DNA of 64,000 nt, from contig QPMI01000244.1 of NCBI GenBank assembly GCA_004431415.1, positions 17,496 through 81,495 of the forward strand. Reading direction: 5' to 3'. Below, in pieces: positions 29,697 to 39,879 of this stretch. The stretch comes from Cyanophora paradoxa. Taxonomy: Eukaryota; Glaucocystophyceae; Cyanophorales; Cyanophoraceae. Under the pieces are notes generated by a model that did not search any database, was not told the origin of the DNA, and saw only the letters and a list, made by a program, of their open reading frames with translations. The translations under genes were made by a program, and so were the position numbers. Position 1 is the first letter of the stretch, and the number at the start of each line of letters is the position of its first letter.

Positions 29697-30514
29697 GCTC
29701 CGGTTCGAGCTGCTAGGTTCGAGCTGTGTGTTTTATCTGTAAACCAGATTAGTCACTAGTGTAGGTGTGTACCGCTGAACGGACTCATATAGAGGGATGA
29801 TAGAGCCACCCCCACCCGGCACCCGCCCTCCAGAGCCCTGCGGCCCCTGGCCATGGCAACATGCAGCTGAGGCCCAGCCTGAGGGCACCGTGGCACATGT
29901 ACAGCCAGCTGCAGCTGCAGGCGCCAGCTGCATGCCAGCTGCGCATGCCGGGGCGCCGGCGCTTGACTAAGCATGATCATGATGTGTCGCAGTGCTGATA
30001 TCGATGTACATGTCGAAGACCGGCCTGGCCGGGCGCATTCTTGAGCTGCAGCCGACGCGAGCTCAGAAACGTGAACTGCACTGCCGCAGTGCGGCACGCA
30101 TTCAATGATTCGAGTGCCCAGCACGAACCAATGTGACGCCGGCATGTATTTGATGTTCTCAAGTTCTCCGCAGCTGCAGATGTGTGGTATACGCTTTTTG
30201 TGTTTTTGCAGCGTGTTAACCGGGGGGTGCGAGCCTCCTTGCTTCAGATCAAATAGCTTTGCATTAGACTTTCAGCTGCCGACACAGCTAAATCCTGCTT
30301 TCATCATTATGCTTAGGCAAAAGTTGAAATGCGCAAACAAAATGCGACGCGCGAGTCTGAGCACGCCGCAAGAAAGAGAAGGGGAGGGAGGGGGAGGCTA
30401 CTCTGCTGTTGAGCTCATCTGGTGGTACAGACGGCGCGCGCATACGGGCGAGCTCACTACTGGGATGCGCGCCGGCAGGCGGGCGAGAGAGCCCGCGCAG
30501 CGACGGGAAGCCGC
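29697..30514. other. Convergent intergenic spacer
   Basis: Contains runs of CAGCTG words (29911-29943: overlapping CAGCTGCAGCTGCAG and GCCAGCTGCATGCCAGCTGC) and TGATCATGAT near 29975. Moderately AT-rich around 30170-30310. No gene is seen. Confidence 0.45.
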
Positions 30515-32286
30515 TTAGTGCTCCGCGGCGTGCTTCTCGTGCTCGAGCTCGTGGCCGACCTCGACGGCCTCGCCGATGTACACCGACGCGAGGGTCGCGA
30601 AGATGAGCGCCTGCGCGCCGCGTCGGCGCCGGCCCCGAGAGAAAAGGAAGGGAGATGCGGGCGACGGACCTGGATGGCCGAGGCGAAGAGGCCGAGGAGC
30701 ATGGCGGGGAGGGGCACGACCACGGGGATGAGGAGGATGAGCACGGACACGACCAGCTGCGGGGACGCTCAGCCGCCGCGTAGAGCGCAGGCGGGCGGGG
30801 CGCGGACCTCGTCGGCAAGGATGTTACCGAAGAGACGGAAGGAGAGCGAGAGCGGCTTGGTGAAGTCCTCAATGATGTTGATGGGGAGGAGGATCGGGGT
30901 CGGCTTCACGTAGCGGGTGAAGTAGCCGAGGCCCGCGCCCTGCGCCGCCCCGCCTCAGCGCGCGCGACGCGGATTTGATCTGCGCGCGCGGACCTTGAAG
31001 CCAGCGTAGAAGTACGCCAGCGAGACGAGGAGCGCCATCGACGCGGTGGTGTTGATGTCGTTGGTGGGCGCCGCGAGCTCACCCTGCGCAAGGCGGACCG
31101 AACCGGTCAGAACAACCTGCGAGCGTCGGCCCGGCGCGCGGGCTCGAGACGCACCTCCGGGATGTGGACGAGCTTCCAGGGGACCAGAGCGCCGGCCCAG
31201 TTGGACGCGAAGATGAAGAGGAAGAGGGTGCCGACGAAGGGGACCCACTCGCGGTAGTCGTGCTCGCCGATGTTCTGGCGGGCGATGTCCTCGATGAACT
31301 CGATGGCGTACTCGCCGACGTTCTGCACGCCGGTGGGCTCGCGCTCCTTCTTGCCGGACGCCGACACGCCGAAGGCGAGCAGGGCCGCGAAGATGATCCA
31401 GGTCACGAAGATGACCTGGCCGTGAACGTGCATGCCGTTCGGGAGGTCCCAGTACCAGTGCTTGCCGACCTCGACGGCAGCCAGGGGCATGGCCGACAGG
31501 GCGTCGATCGCCGCAGCCGGGTTGGCCAGGAGCTGGGCAGCCGAGGCCGACTCCGGGAACATCTGCGAGAACATAGCCGACGCGCCGAGGAACGCCGGGA
31601 CGGTCATCTTCTGGCCGTGCTCCGCAGCGAACTTCTGGACGGTCTTGGTGTCGCGCTGGGCGCGCTCCGCGCAGAACTCGAACGCGCGCTCAACAGGGCT
31701 CTGCTCAGCGCTGCGCATACAAAAAGAGGAGGAAGGAATGGTCAGATCGGACCGATTCGCGGGGCGAAACACTAGTCAAGCGCCCCACGGCGCCCGAGCG
31801 GTCGAGCCCGGCGGCAAACGGTGGAGAACCCATCTTTAGATGTCAAAAGAGAGGTCTAAACTGAATGCTAGGCCCCCGCGCGGCTGCCAGCGGTATAAGC
31901 GACGCTGCGCGCGCAAACCCCATCCCGCGGCGGAGGGATGATTTGGAGCCAGCGCGCTGCTCCCCGACGCTCTAGGACGGACAAGAGACATCTATTGCAT
32001 CCTCCTGCGCGCTCTGATGCGCCGCGCTGCCGCAGGACAGCCGGGGTCCCACGTGCGCGCAAGTCCAAGGTTGAAAAATCTGGCCGACGAACCTGGCGCT
32101 GACGAACTCCACAGCCTTCGACGCAGCCAGGCGGGCCGCGCGGCGGGTGGCGCCGACATTGACGCGGCCGAAAGCCTGGCTCTCGAAGAACCGGCTAATC
32201 TGGCGAGCCGCCTGCTTGGCCGCCGCCTGGGTGCTGACGGGCGCGGTGCGGCCGGAGGCCACGGGGGTGGAGACGATGAACGCCAT
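30515..32286 (-). CDS. atpI: Plastid ATP synthase CF0 subunit a (AtpI), nuclear-encoded, six exons
   Basis: Subunit a of the thylakoid ATP synthase forms the proton half-channels against the c-ring. Six exons chain without frame loss: 32286-32093, 31710-31155, 31083-30994, 30939-30808, 30756-30670 and 30610-30515, giving 384 residues. The mature region is unmistakable: [80 protein letters not shown] and [12 protein letters not shown], the last with the essential Arg of the proton path. Plastid-encoded homologues are about 250 residues; here about 145 residues precede HWYW. They start [16 protein letters not shown] with Phe at position 3, are basic and Ala/Ser-rich, and lack a hydrophobic ER signal, the style of a glaucophyte transit peptide. 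A second Ala-rich processing region ([10 protein letters not shown]) follows. The nuclear location points to gene transfer from the plastid. Confidence 0.95.
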
Positions 32287-32599
32287 GGCGCTGCTTTGCC
32301 GACGCGAAATCGGCCCGAACGGAGTGTACCCCTCGAACAGTGTGTACCCCTTACCGAGTGAACCCCCCCAACTGCTTCGCACTAACTCGCGATCGGGGCT
32401 GTACCCTGGGCCGGCCGACAGCTCAGTGTGGCTCAGCCCTCGTACGTGGTGCGCGTTACCGCCCCTCCCTGGCGCCCTCAGCCCGCCGCTCACGCTCCCC
32501 CCGCGCCGCGGCGCACCGGCAGTTATTTCCTGTGGCAGTGTCCTGGTGAGCTCGGGCCGGCTCGCTCCCTGCGTTCAGTGCAGATGTATAGGGGAAGTA

Positions 32600-34140
32600 C
32601 GCCTTGGTCGAGCCGCCGACCACCGATCGCATCGCCGAGTCGCGCTCGCGCACTGCGGCAGCTGCAGCGCCGGCGCCCGACCCCGAGCTCATCCTGCCGC
32701 CCTCGAGCGGCCGGCGCTCGCTCGCTGCGCTCCTCAACGCAACGCGCTCGGCTCCACGCCCGCGGCGCAGTGCAGATCGTAGGTATCGAGCGCCTAGACG
32801 CGCACGGGCGCCGGTGCGGCCGCGGGCCCGTCAAGGACGTCCCCGGGCCCGCGACCCGGTGCGCTGCACGTGCGTCCCGGCTCTCTGTTATCACTCGTGT
32901 GCCCAGCCGCTCGGGCTAGGCGCGCACGGCCCCGGCCTCCTGCAGCTGATCATGAGCGGCTGCATCCTCTCCTCGCCCCCTCTCCTCCTTCGCCCCTCCC
33001 TCTCCCCCGTCCCTCTCCTCACAAGGGCGCAGTGGCCACGGGAGGTCAAGCACCAGTCGGCGAGCGGGTTAAACAGGTTAGCTGTACTGTCCCGCTCCCA
33101 GCATCCGTTTTCCTTTCGAAGCCCACTGCAGCCTGTGCTGTACCCCGCGCCTTGACGAGCCACCCTCCGCAGGTCTATCGGGGGTGCAACTTCCCCCTGC
33201 AACCCTTTCACCCGTACCACGCACCCCCCTCACCCCGTACCCCGTACCCCCCTCACCCGTACCCCGTACCCCCGTTCCTCAGGCTCCTGTACCCCGCGCC
33301 ACAACGAGCTCCCTGCCTGTTGTCTGCTCTTCACTGGAGCTCTGGTGGAGCTCTGCACTAACTGAGTGTGTACCAGTACCCCGTCGAGCAGGCCGATTGC
33401 ATCGCGCCCATCAACTACATCAAGCTCGGGCGCGCGGGGTCCCGCCAGAGGAGGGAAGCGCTCGCGCTCATCCCCCCGGGGGATCGCCTCTTGCCTGCGC
33501 CTGGCCTCCCCGCTCGCACGCCCCGAGTCCACGCGTCGGACGAGCTCATTGTTCGCCATGAGCTCTACGAGTGGGCGCATCTTTGGGCGCTCGCGCACGG
33601 CGCCGGCCATGTCCTGCAGGTCCTGCGGATCTTGCACGATAGCCCTGTGGACGGCAACCGCAAGGTCTACGGCAAGGATCGAGTGCGACCGGGTGCATGT
33701 TCCTTTTGCGTTTATCGTGAGCTTGTGTTGAATTCAGGCTCGCAGACTTCCTGATTGAGTTCGAGCACTTCGTCGTTGTGGTGGAGGTGGACGAGCGGGG
33801 CCACGGGCGCACCAACGTCTTCGCTAGAATGTCCCTGAGCACCGCGATTCGCTACAGGCGCTCCGCGGAGGACGCCCGGATGCGGGAGGCGAAGCGCGAG
33901 CGGGAGGCCGCGCGGGCGGAGCGGGAGGCGAAGGAGCGCGAGCGGGAGGCGAAGGAGCGCGAGCGGGAGGCGAAGGAGCGCGAGCGGGAGGCCGCGTGGA
34001 CGCGCGAGGACCGGAAGTGCATGCTCAAGCAGCTGTGTCGTGGGAGACCTGTGGATCCTGCACTGTGGGAATTTCGCACTGCGGGGCCTCACCTCCAACC
34101 TCCGCCCCGGCCTCCACCCGGCCGTGGGCCGCCTGCTTAG
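32600..34140 (+). CDS. Multi-exon gene with possible PD-(D/E)XK nuclease core and KEREREA repeats
   Basis: No family is assigned with certainty. Pieces on the plus strand are DPELILPPSSGRRSLAALLN (about 32680-32740), VQIVGIERLDAHGRRC (about 32771-32818), VYQYPVEQADCIAPINYIKL (33369-33428), ELIVRHELYEWAHLWALAHG then AGHVLQVLRILHDSPVDG (33542-33655), and LADFLIEFEHFVVVVEVDER (33736-33795). The last piece, Asp-rich strand then EVDE, has the spacing of the catalytic core of very-short-patch-like restriction-fold enzymes seen in algal and giant-virus genomes. After it come R/K/E-rich sequence with three exact KEREREA units (33931-33995), a Cys near KCMLKQLCRGRPVDP and the stop at 34138-34140. The first exon and the start codon were not identified. 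A DNA-processing role is only a suggestion. Confidence 0.45.
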
Positions 34141-34257
34141 CCGCCGCCTGGCCATCATGTTGAAGTGATATGCACAAATTGAATGAATGGCGATGGATGC
34201 ATCGATACCCTACCTCGAGCTCGCGATCGAGCTCAGCTGCAGCTATCATAGTATAGC

Positions 34258-35110
34258 GCTAGCTATATATATTGGGCCCCCCCCATAATTTTTTCCCAGG
34301 TCGCCCTCCGAATTTATCCTGAGGGCACCCACCCGACAAACCTCCCCTCAACGCTGCCCCCAACGTGCCCGCACCGTGCCCTATCGGTGCCCGCTCGGTG
34401 ATTGGTCGGTGTCGCCCCCTTCCCCTCTCATATATCATATGCATATATCTTCTACCCGGCTCGACCTCTAGCGCACGCTCGGTCCAGTTACCCGCTATCG
34501 GTGACCAATCGGTGCCCTGTCCGTGTCGCGTGCGTGCCCTCAGGAAGGAATCCTCCCCCCCAGACCCGAACCCGGGTCTTCGCCCCCGGAACCGAGAATC
34601 CTAACCGCTAGGCTAAAACCGCAACCGAAATCGGCAGTTTTCAGGCGGGTATTTGAACCGCCTCCACCCACGACTGGCAACAATGGTGGGACCCTGGAAA
34701 ATTTTCCAGCCGCCCCGCGACGCAATGCGGCGCCGCAGCGAGCACTGCGAGCGACGCAGCGCATGGTAAATATCGCTAACATACCGCTGGAAAGGTCGAA
34801 TTCAAGCTCGCAGTCATGCCCGGCGGCCGAAATTTTTGAAACGATCCGACTCACTCGAAAATTTGATCCACATGCATGGGCCAGCCGATTCCTGTCCGAC
34901 AATTCACGAGAGCAATGCGCATAGATGCGCATAGACTTAACAAAGCCTGCGCCGCCCCGAAATCCGCCTTCGACCACCGGCGCAGCGCGAAAAGACGAAC
35001 TGCAGAAAAATGCGATTCTGCACTCTCCTATCGAACTTTCCGCGCGCCCACGCCACGGCGCGCGCGCACAGCAATACAGTATGCATATTGAATGTATTTT
35101 AAGCGATTCA
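34258..35110. repeat. Dispersed repeat, copy A
   Basis: About 0.85 kb from TATATATATTGGGCCCCCCC to the TTTCCGCGCGCCCACGCC block near 35060 recurs with few differences at 35801-36630 (copy B). Shared landmarks in order are the G/C run, TGCCCTATCGGTGCCCGCTC, the tRNA-like boxes, GTAAATATCGCTAACATACC, and GATCCACATGCATGGGCCAG. The right end passes into about 150-bp subrepeats that continue to about 35560. No coding frame is credible. Confidence 0.85.
34545..34624 (-). repeat. tRNA-derived (SINE-like) pol III promoter in copy A
   Basis: On the minus strand an A box (TAGCCTAGCGG, 34615-34605) and a B box (GGTTCGGGTCT, 34572-34562) are 43 bases apart, as inside a tRNA gene. The rest does not fold into a full cloverleaf with an acceptor stem, so it reads as the tRNA-related head of a short interspersed element. 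Confidence 0.6.
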
Positions 35111-35179
35111 CATGCTTCTGGCATGCGCCAGGCCCCGGGAACCCGGGCTGCAATCAAGTTCGTTCAGGGACACCCCCAT

Positions 35180-35600
35180 CAACCTTTCCGCGTGTCCATG
35201 CCTCCACACGCGCGGGCATCGCCGGGCTATGTTCGTGTGATGTTTATCTGAAGTTGAGCGTGCTATGCGCGCGCAAAAAGCCTCCGAAATCCCGGGAGTC
35301 CACTCGGAACCGAAAAATCGATCCTGCACGTGCCTCTCCAATTTTCGAAGCACATGCATCAACCTTTCTGCGTGCTCGCGCCTCCACGCGCACGGGCATC
35401 AACATGCTATGTTCCTACCGTAGTACGCATGCTTTACGCGCGCGAGAAGCCTCGAAATCCAGTCTGAACCGGTAAATCGATCCTACACATGCCTCTCTCA
35501 TTTTCGATGAGCCTGCACTGTTCCAGGTCTCAAGAATATTTATGCATGCTTTTCTGATGTTCGAAGACGCCCGGCCGCGCCTCAGCAGCTCTCACTAGCA
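35180..35600. repeat. Degenerate copies of the ~150-bp subrepeat
   Basis: Units with the landmarks CGATCCTGCA, TTTCCGCGTG and ACATGC recur near 35180, 35330 and 35480, more diverged than those in the 36-37 kb and 43-46 kb regions. They are followed by a GATCTA tandem run near 35633-35660. Confidence 0.5.
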
Positions 35601-35675
35601 CTAGCTATAGGCTCACGAAATTTGCGAACCAGATCTAGATCTAGATCTACTTAGATCTACCTTGATCTTTTATTG

Positions 35676-35700
35676 AGCTCGTGTACTGATTTAAATCAAT
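35676..35700. repeat. 25-bp direct repeat, left
   Basis: AGCTCGTGTACTGATTTAAA plus TCAAT, identical to 37103-37127. It contains the palindrome ATTTAAAT. The two copies bracket the 1.4-kb segment carrying repeat copy B and look like a target-site duplication, though long for one. Confidence 0.8.
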
Positions 35701-37102
35701 GTTCTTCCCCTTAGATCTGGATAACTCGAAGGAATCTGGATGGGTGGGAAGGGGTGGGGGGAAGGGGGGGGGGGCCTTCCCCGCGTGAGCGGGTGTCTTG
35801 TATATATATATTGGGCCCCCCCCATAAATTTTTCCCAGGTCGCCCTCCGAATTTATCCTGAGGGCACCTACCCGACAAACCTCCCCTCAACGCTGCCCCA
35901 ACCGTCCCAGCACCGTGCCCTATCGGTGCCCGCTCGGTGATTGGTCGGTGTCGCCCCCTTCCCCTCTCATATATCATATGCATATATCTTCTACCCGGCT
36001 CGACCACAAGCGCACGCTCGGTCCAGTTACCCGCTATCGGTGACCAATCGGTGCCCTGTCCGTGTCGCGTTCGTGCCCTCAGGAAGGAATCCTCCCCCCC
36101 AGATCCGAACCCGGGTCTTCGGTTCCGGAACCGAGAATCCTAACCGCTAGGCTAAAACCGCAACCGAAAATGAAAGTTTTCAGGCGGGTATTTGAACCGC
36201 CTCCCACCCACGAGTCGGAAGGATGGTGGGACCCTGGAAAATATTCCAACCGCCCCACGACGCAACCCGGCGCCGCAGCGAGCACTGCGAGCGACGCAGC
36301 GCATGGTAAATATCGCTAACATACCGCTGGAAAGGTCGTCTTCAACCTCGCAGTCACGCCAAAATTTTTGAAACGATCCCAGTCAATCGAAAATTTGATC
36401 CACATGCATGGGCCAGCCGATTCCTGTCCGACAATTCACGAGAGCAATGCGCATAGATGCGCATAGACTTAACAAAGCCTGCGTCGCCCCGAAATTCGCC
36501 TTCGAGCGCCAGCGAAGCACGAGAAGGCAAACTGCAGCAAAAATGCGATTCTGCACTCTCCCATCGAACTTTCCGCGCGCCCACGCCGCGGCGCATGCGC
36601 GGAACAATAGTATAAGCATTTGAGATATAGAGACAGCATTCCGTTTGCTCTCTAGATGCGCCGGGCCGCGAGAACCCAGCCGTCCCCGAAAATTCGATCC
36701 CGCATGGACCTGAACATCTGTCCTCACGCCCTCGCATCCTGACGCATGCGCGTCGCTAAAATATTTATTTGACAGCTTTACAAAGTTTTGCGCAAGCTCT
36801 GCGGCCGGGACAGAGCACGAAAACTCAGCAGACGCCAAAAATTCGATCCTGCAGAGACCTGCAGCTGCACATGTACATCGATATCTTTCCGCCCGCCCTC
36901 GCCTCCGCAGCCCTAGGCCAGCACTGCGGGAGATCAATACTTTATGCATTCGAGATTCTGTTTAAGCGATTCGCAGGCTCCGAGCTCGAGGCTCTGTACA
37001 TGCGCCTGACCACGAGAACCCCACCCCGGCCCGGCCCTCTCAGTGCACGTGCACATCCGATCGCGATGATCTCTCCTCGAAACTCTCGCCTAGGCCTTAA
37101 CA
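35701..37102. mobile_element. 1.4-kb SINE-like or composite non-coding element (repeat copy B plus 150-bp units)
   Basis: Bracketed by identical 25-bp direct repeats. It holds a G-rich stretch and GTGAGCGGGTGTCTTG (also at 42405-42420), repeat copy B (35801-36630) with pol III boxes, and further ~150-bp units (landmark ATTCGATCC near 36690 and 36845). It has no protein-coding potential, so if mobile it must use another element's enzymes. Confidence 0.6.
36085..36163 (-). repeat. tRNA-derived (SINE-like) pol III promoter in copy B
   Basis: The A box (TAGCCTAGCGG, 36154-36144) and B box (GGTTCGGATCT, 36111-36101) are again 43 bases apart, with the boxes conserved although the bases between differ slightly from copy A. 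Conservation of both boxes suggests pol III activity at the time of copying. Confidence 0.6.
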
Positions 37103-37127
37103 AGCTCGTGTACTGATTTAAATCAAT
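37103..37127. repeat. 25-bp direct repeat, right
   Basis: Identical to 35676-35700; see that entry. Confidence 0.8.
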
Positions 37128-37178
37128 TTGCAATGTGTTTTCCCGTCCATTTAAACTAATCGAACGAATGTTGACGGG

Positions 37179-37287
37179 TGTTGCAGTAGGCATATACCTT
37201 CCCAAGTCCCTGTAGCCCTGTACCCATATAGCTCAGTCCTCCTGTACCCCAATATACCACCTTGCCAGCTATCTAGCCTGGCAATAC
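37179..37287. repeat. 109-bp direct repeat, left (terminal-repeat-like)
   Basis: Starts TGTTGCAGTAGGCATATACC and ends CCTGGCAATAC; base-for-base identical to 42257-42365. With the intact ORF between them, the pair looks like short terminal direct repeats of a 5.2-kb transposable element. Confidence 0.8.
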
Positions 37288-38163
37288 CCTCGCCGTGGAC
37301 TCTACGCGCACTCCGTGCTGGCCAGCTGTCCACAGCAGCTGCGCCGGCCGAGTCCGTAGGAGCTCGGCGCGTCTACGCGGTGATGCAACCGTGCGCGGCT
37401 CATCCAACCAGCTAGAGACTTCGAGGGGACCACAAGCATCAGCTCGCGACTCCGGAAGCGGCCCCGCCCGCGGCCGTTTCGGTGGACGAAGGGCAACTTG
37501 GCTTTCGGGACCATCATCAGCCCGGCAAAAATTGTTTTTCGAGGCCAGCGAGCGAGCAATCAGCTCTCTAGGGGACACTGCCCGGGCAGTGGGAGTTCGC
37601 GGATCGCGCACCGCATCGCGGCCGCGATCTTCGTAAGCTCCAGGCAGCTACGTTCGGAAGAGGCTTGCGGGGGCGTTTCGGCAACCCCGTAGGTCCGCCT
37701 TTCGTCGTAGTAAAGAGACGTCGTCAGGGGTCGTTTCGGCTGCCCCGTGCGCACGCTCTCGAGCCTTCCGGCGGCCCAGCTTCCAGCCGGCGGTCGCCAG
37801 CCCGGCTCAACACCAGGCGTGCGCGCGCGTGTGGGGACGACGCCCACGTGCACGGGTCGTACGCAGTGCTCGGAGGACTGGGGCGAGTGCGGAGCTCGAC
37901 AGGCGGAGTGACGGCGGCGACTCTCGGAGGCGCGCTCACGACCTCGGCCAAGACCGCCACGACGCCCGCCTCAGCGCCGCGCATTCCACGGCCTTTCGAA
38001 GGGGGAGACTCTGCCAAAATTTTCGGCTCAGCTCGTCGCCAGCTCGCCAGCGATCAGCCAGCAGCCGCCCCGTACCAGCCCGCGGACAGCTGGAAGCGCC
38101 GCGAGCCCCGGCCTCATCCCCTCTCATCCCTTCTTTCTTTCCTTCATCTACTACCTCTCTACG
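37288..38163. other. Leader of the transposon-like unit
   Basis: About 0.9 kb between the left 109-bp repeat and the 571-codon ORF. Frames are open but without protein-like sequence. It ends in a pyrimidine-rich stretch (38115-38160) just before the ATG. Confidence 0.4.
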
Positions 38164-39879
38164 ATGTCGCGACACGGGCGGCCACCCCCGGTGACGACGG
38201 CGGGCATGTCCCACATCGCGGCCATCACCCATCGACAGGCAGCCGAGCAGCAGACCTACAACCAGCGGCTCCAGTACACGGAGGCACCCGTGCAGATGTC
38301 AGTCGGCAAGGGAACTATCGTCTGGTCGTGCGGCACGCCTCTGACGACGTCAAATGTCAAGCGGACGGTCAAGGAGTTCACGCGCGCCGCCCACACCAAG
38401 CCTTTCTTCCCCGGCGCCCCCTCGACTGCGGAGGAGCGGCGCCAGGCCAACTACACCCTCATGGAGTTCTCTCGGCTGCTCGCGGAGAGAGATCGGGCGG
38501 ACTTCGCGCAACACCTGTACCGGCAGGAGCAGCATGACGCGGCGACGGCGCCACTCGTGGAAGCCGTCAACGTGCAGGACCTGGTGCTGGCTGGCATCCC
38601 GCAGGCGGACATGCTACGGCGGACGCAGGAGCAGAACCGACTCGACGAACTGCGGCGGACGTTGGCGGCGGCGCAGCAGCGAGCACCCCAGCCTCCGCTA
38701 CGTCACGTCGGAGACCTCACTCGTTGGCTCCACGCTCGCATCGACCCCGTCGACAAGGTCCGCATCACCAACTACACGCGCGAGATGCACATGGGCCTGC
38801 GCCCCGATCAACACTTCGAGCTGACGGTGGAGGCCATCGAGCTCAGCGGCAAGACCCCGACCCCGGCCGTCGTCATGGCGTCGCTGGAGGAGCAGATCCT
38901 CCTCCGCCAGCAGCAGCACGCCGACGCCTGGGAGATGTTCGGCGCCGAGGCCCACCACCGGCGGAAGAACTTTGCGACGCTGGTCGACAAGGCCATGCCG
39001 CAGCTTCGGGATCTCTGCCGGCAGCTCGAAGCTGACATACCGGGCAACCTCGAGCTTCAAACCTCCTCTTTCCTCGCAAGCGCCCCGATGATCTTCCAGC
39101 AGCCCCAGATCCTCGGCAACAGCTGGGACGTCAACCTGGGGGAGGAGGACACGAAGTCACCCGCAGCTCACGCGATTCGGATGGCAGCAGCGGCGTCGGC
39201 GGAAGGGGGAGCGTTGTCCAACTCCGAGGAGATGTCGGCACTCTTCGGGGCGGGCGGCGGCCGGGGCGACTCGTCCCACGCGACACCGACCAAGCGGCCC
39301 CGCCAGGAGCTGGCAGCAGCGCTCGGCGCAGCAGATATTAACACCCAGCCTACAGCCGCCCCGACGCTCAACTTCATCGCACAGATTGTGCAGGCCACAG
39401 TCACATGCCTCCACAACAGGCTCGTGCAGGACGCAGCAGCGTACGCCACCTCCATGCAGCCGCGGGGCGCCCCCGTCAACACCTCTGGGCCAACGAACGC
39501 CGCCGTTGACCCGTACTCCGACACTGAGAGCGACCTCTACCAGCCCAACAGTACCACCGCCCAGCAGAGCTCAAGCTCAAGTCTCCCGCTGGCCCTCTAC
39601 CCTCCGCCCCCTCAGCTCCCGCAAGCGCTGCCGTCGCCCTACACCTCGATGCCGGCCGGCCTCCCCCAGCCCCTGGCGCCACCAGCTGCAGCTGCAGCAT
39701 GGCCGGCCCCGCCCCTCTGCTGGCGCTGTCAGGCCCTCTTCCAGATGCAGTGGCCTTTCATGCATCGCGAGGATGACTACACTCAGTGTGCGGCGGCCTG
39801 CGCCCTGGCGGGCCTCCCGTTGCCTCTCGGCGCGCCGGCGCTCCCGCCCAACTGGCGGGCGCGGCTCGGCCTCTTCTGA
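38164..39879 (+). CDS. 571-residue uninterrupted ORF, gag-like in character
   Basis: The longest intact protein-like frame of the window, without introns. The start at 38164 (MSRHGRPPP) follows a pyrimidine-rich leader. Residues 1-310 are helical and charged (TVKEFTRAAHTKPFFPGAPS, DFAQHLYRQEQHDAATAPLV, LEEQILLRQQQHADAWEMFG). A variable Ala/Ser/Pro region follows (about 330-510), then a Cys/His cluster near the C-terminus: CWRC, then H 14 residues and C 22 residues further on (CWRCQALF then HREDDYTQC), a loose zinc-knuckle-like arrangement. A helical core followed by a low-complexity linker and a Cys/His tail is the layout of retroelement gag proteins. It lies between identical 109-bp direct repeats. 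No reverse transcriptase, integrase or transposase follows. A host or viral structural protein is an alternative. Confidence 0.6.
   Translation: MSRHGRPPPVTTAGMSHIAAITHRQAAEQQTYNQRLQYTEAPVQMSVGKGTIVWSCGTPLTTSNVKRTVKEFTRAAHTKPFFPGAPSTAEERRQANYTLMEFSRLLAERDRADFAQHLYRQEQHDAATAPLVEAVNVQDLVLAGIPQADMLRRTQEQNRLDELRRTLAAAQQRAPQPPLRHVGDLTRWLHARIDPVDKVRITNYTREMHMGLRPDQHFELTVEAIELSGKTPTPAVVMASLEEQILLRQQQHADAWEMFGAEAHHRRKNFATLVDKAMPQLRDLCRQLEADIPGNLELQTSSFLASAPMIFQQPQILGNSWDVNLGEEDTKSPAAHAIRMAAAASAEGGALSNSEEMSALFGAGGGRGDSSHATPTKRPRQELAAALGAADINTQPTAAPTLNFIAQIVQATVTCLHNRLVQDAAAYATSMQPRGAPVNTSGPTNAAVDPYSDTESDLYQPNSTTAQQSSSSSLPLALYPPPPQLPQALPSPYTSMPAGLPQPLAPPAAAAAWPAPPLCWRCQALFQMQWPFMHREDDYTQCAAACALAGLPLPLGAPALPPNWRARLGLF

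Noticed and set aside
31164-31775. Plus-strand 203-codon frame
   Set aside because: Antisense shadow of the longest atpI exon.
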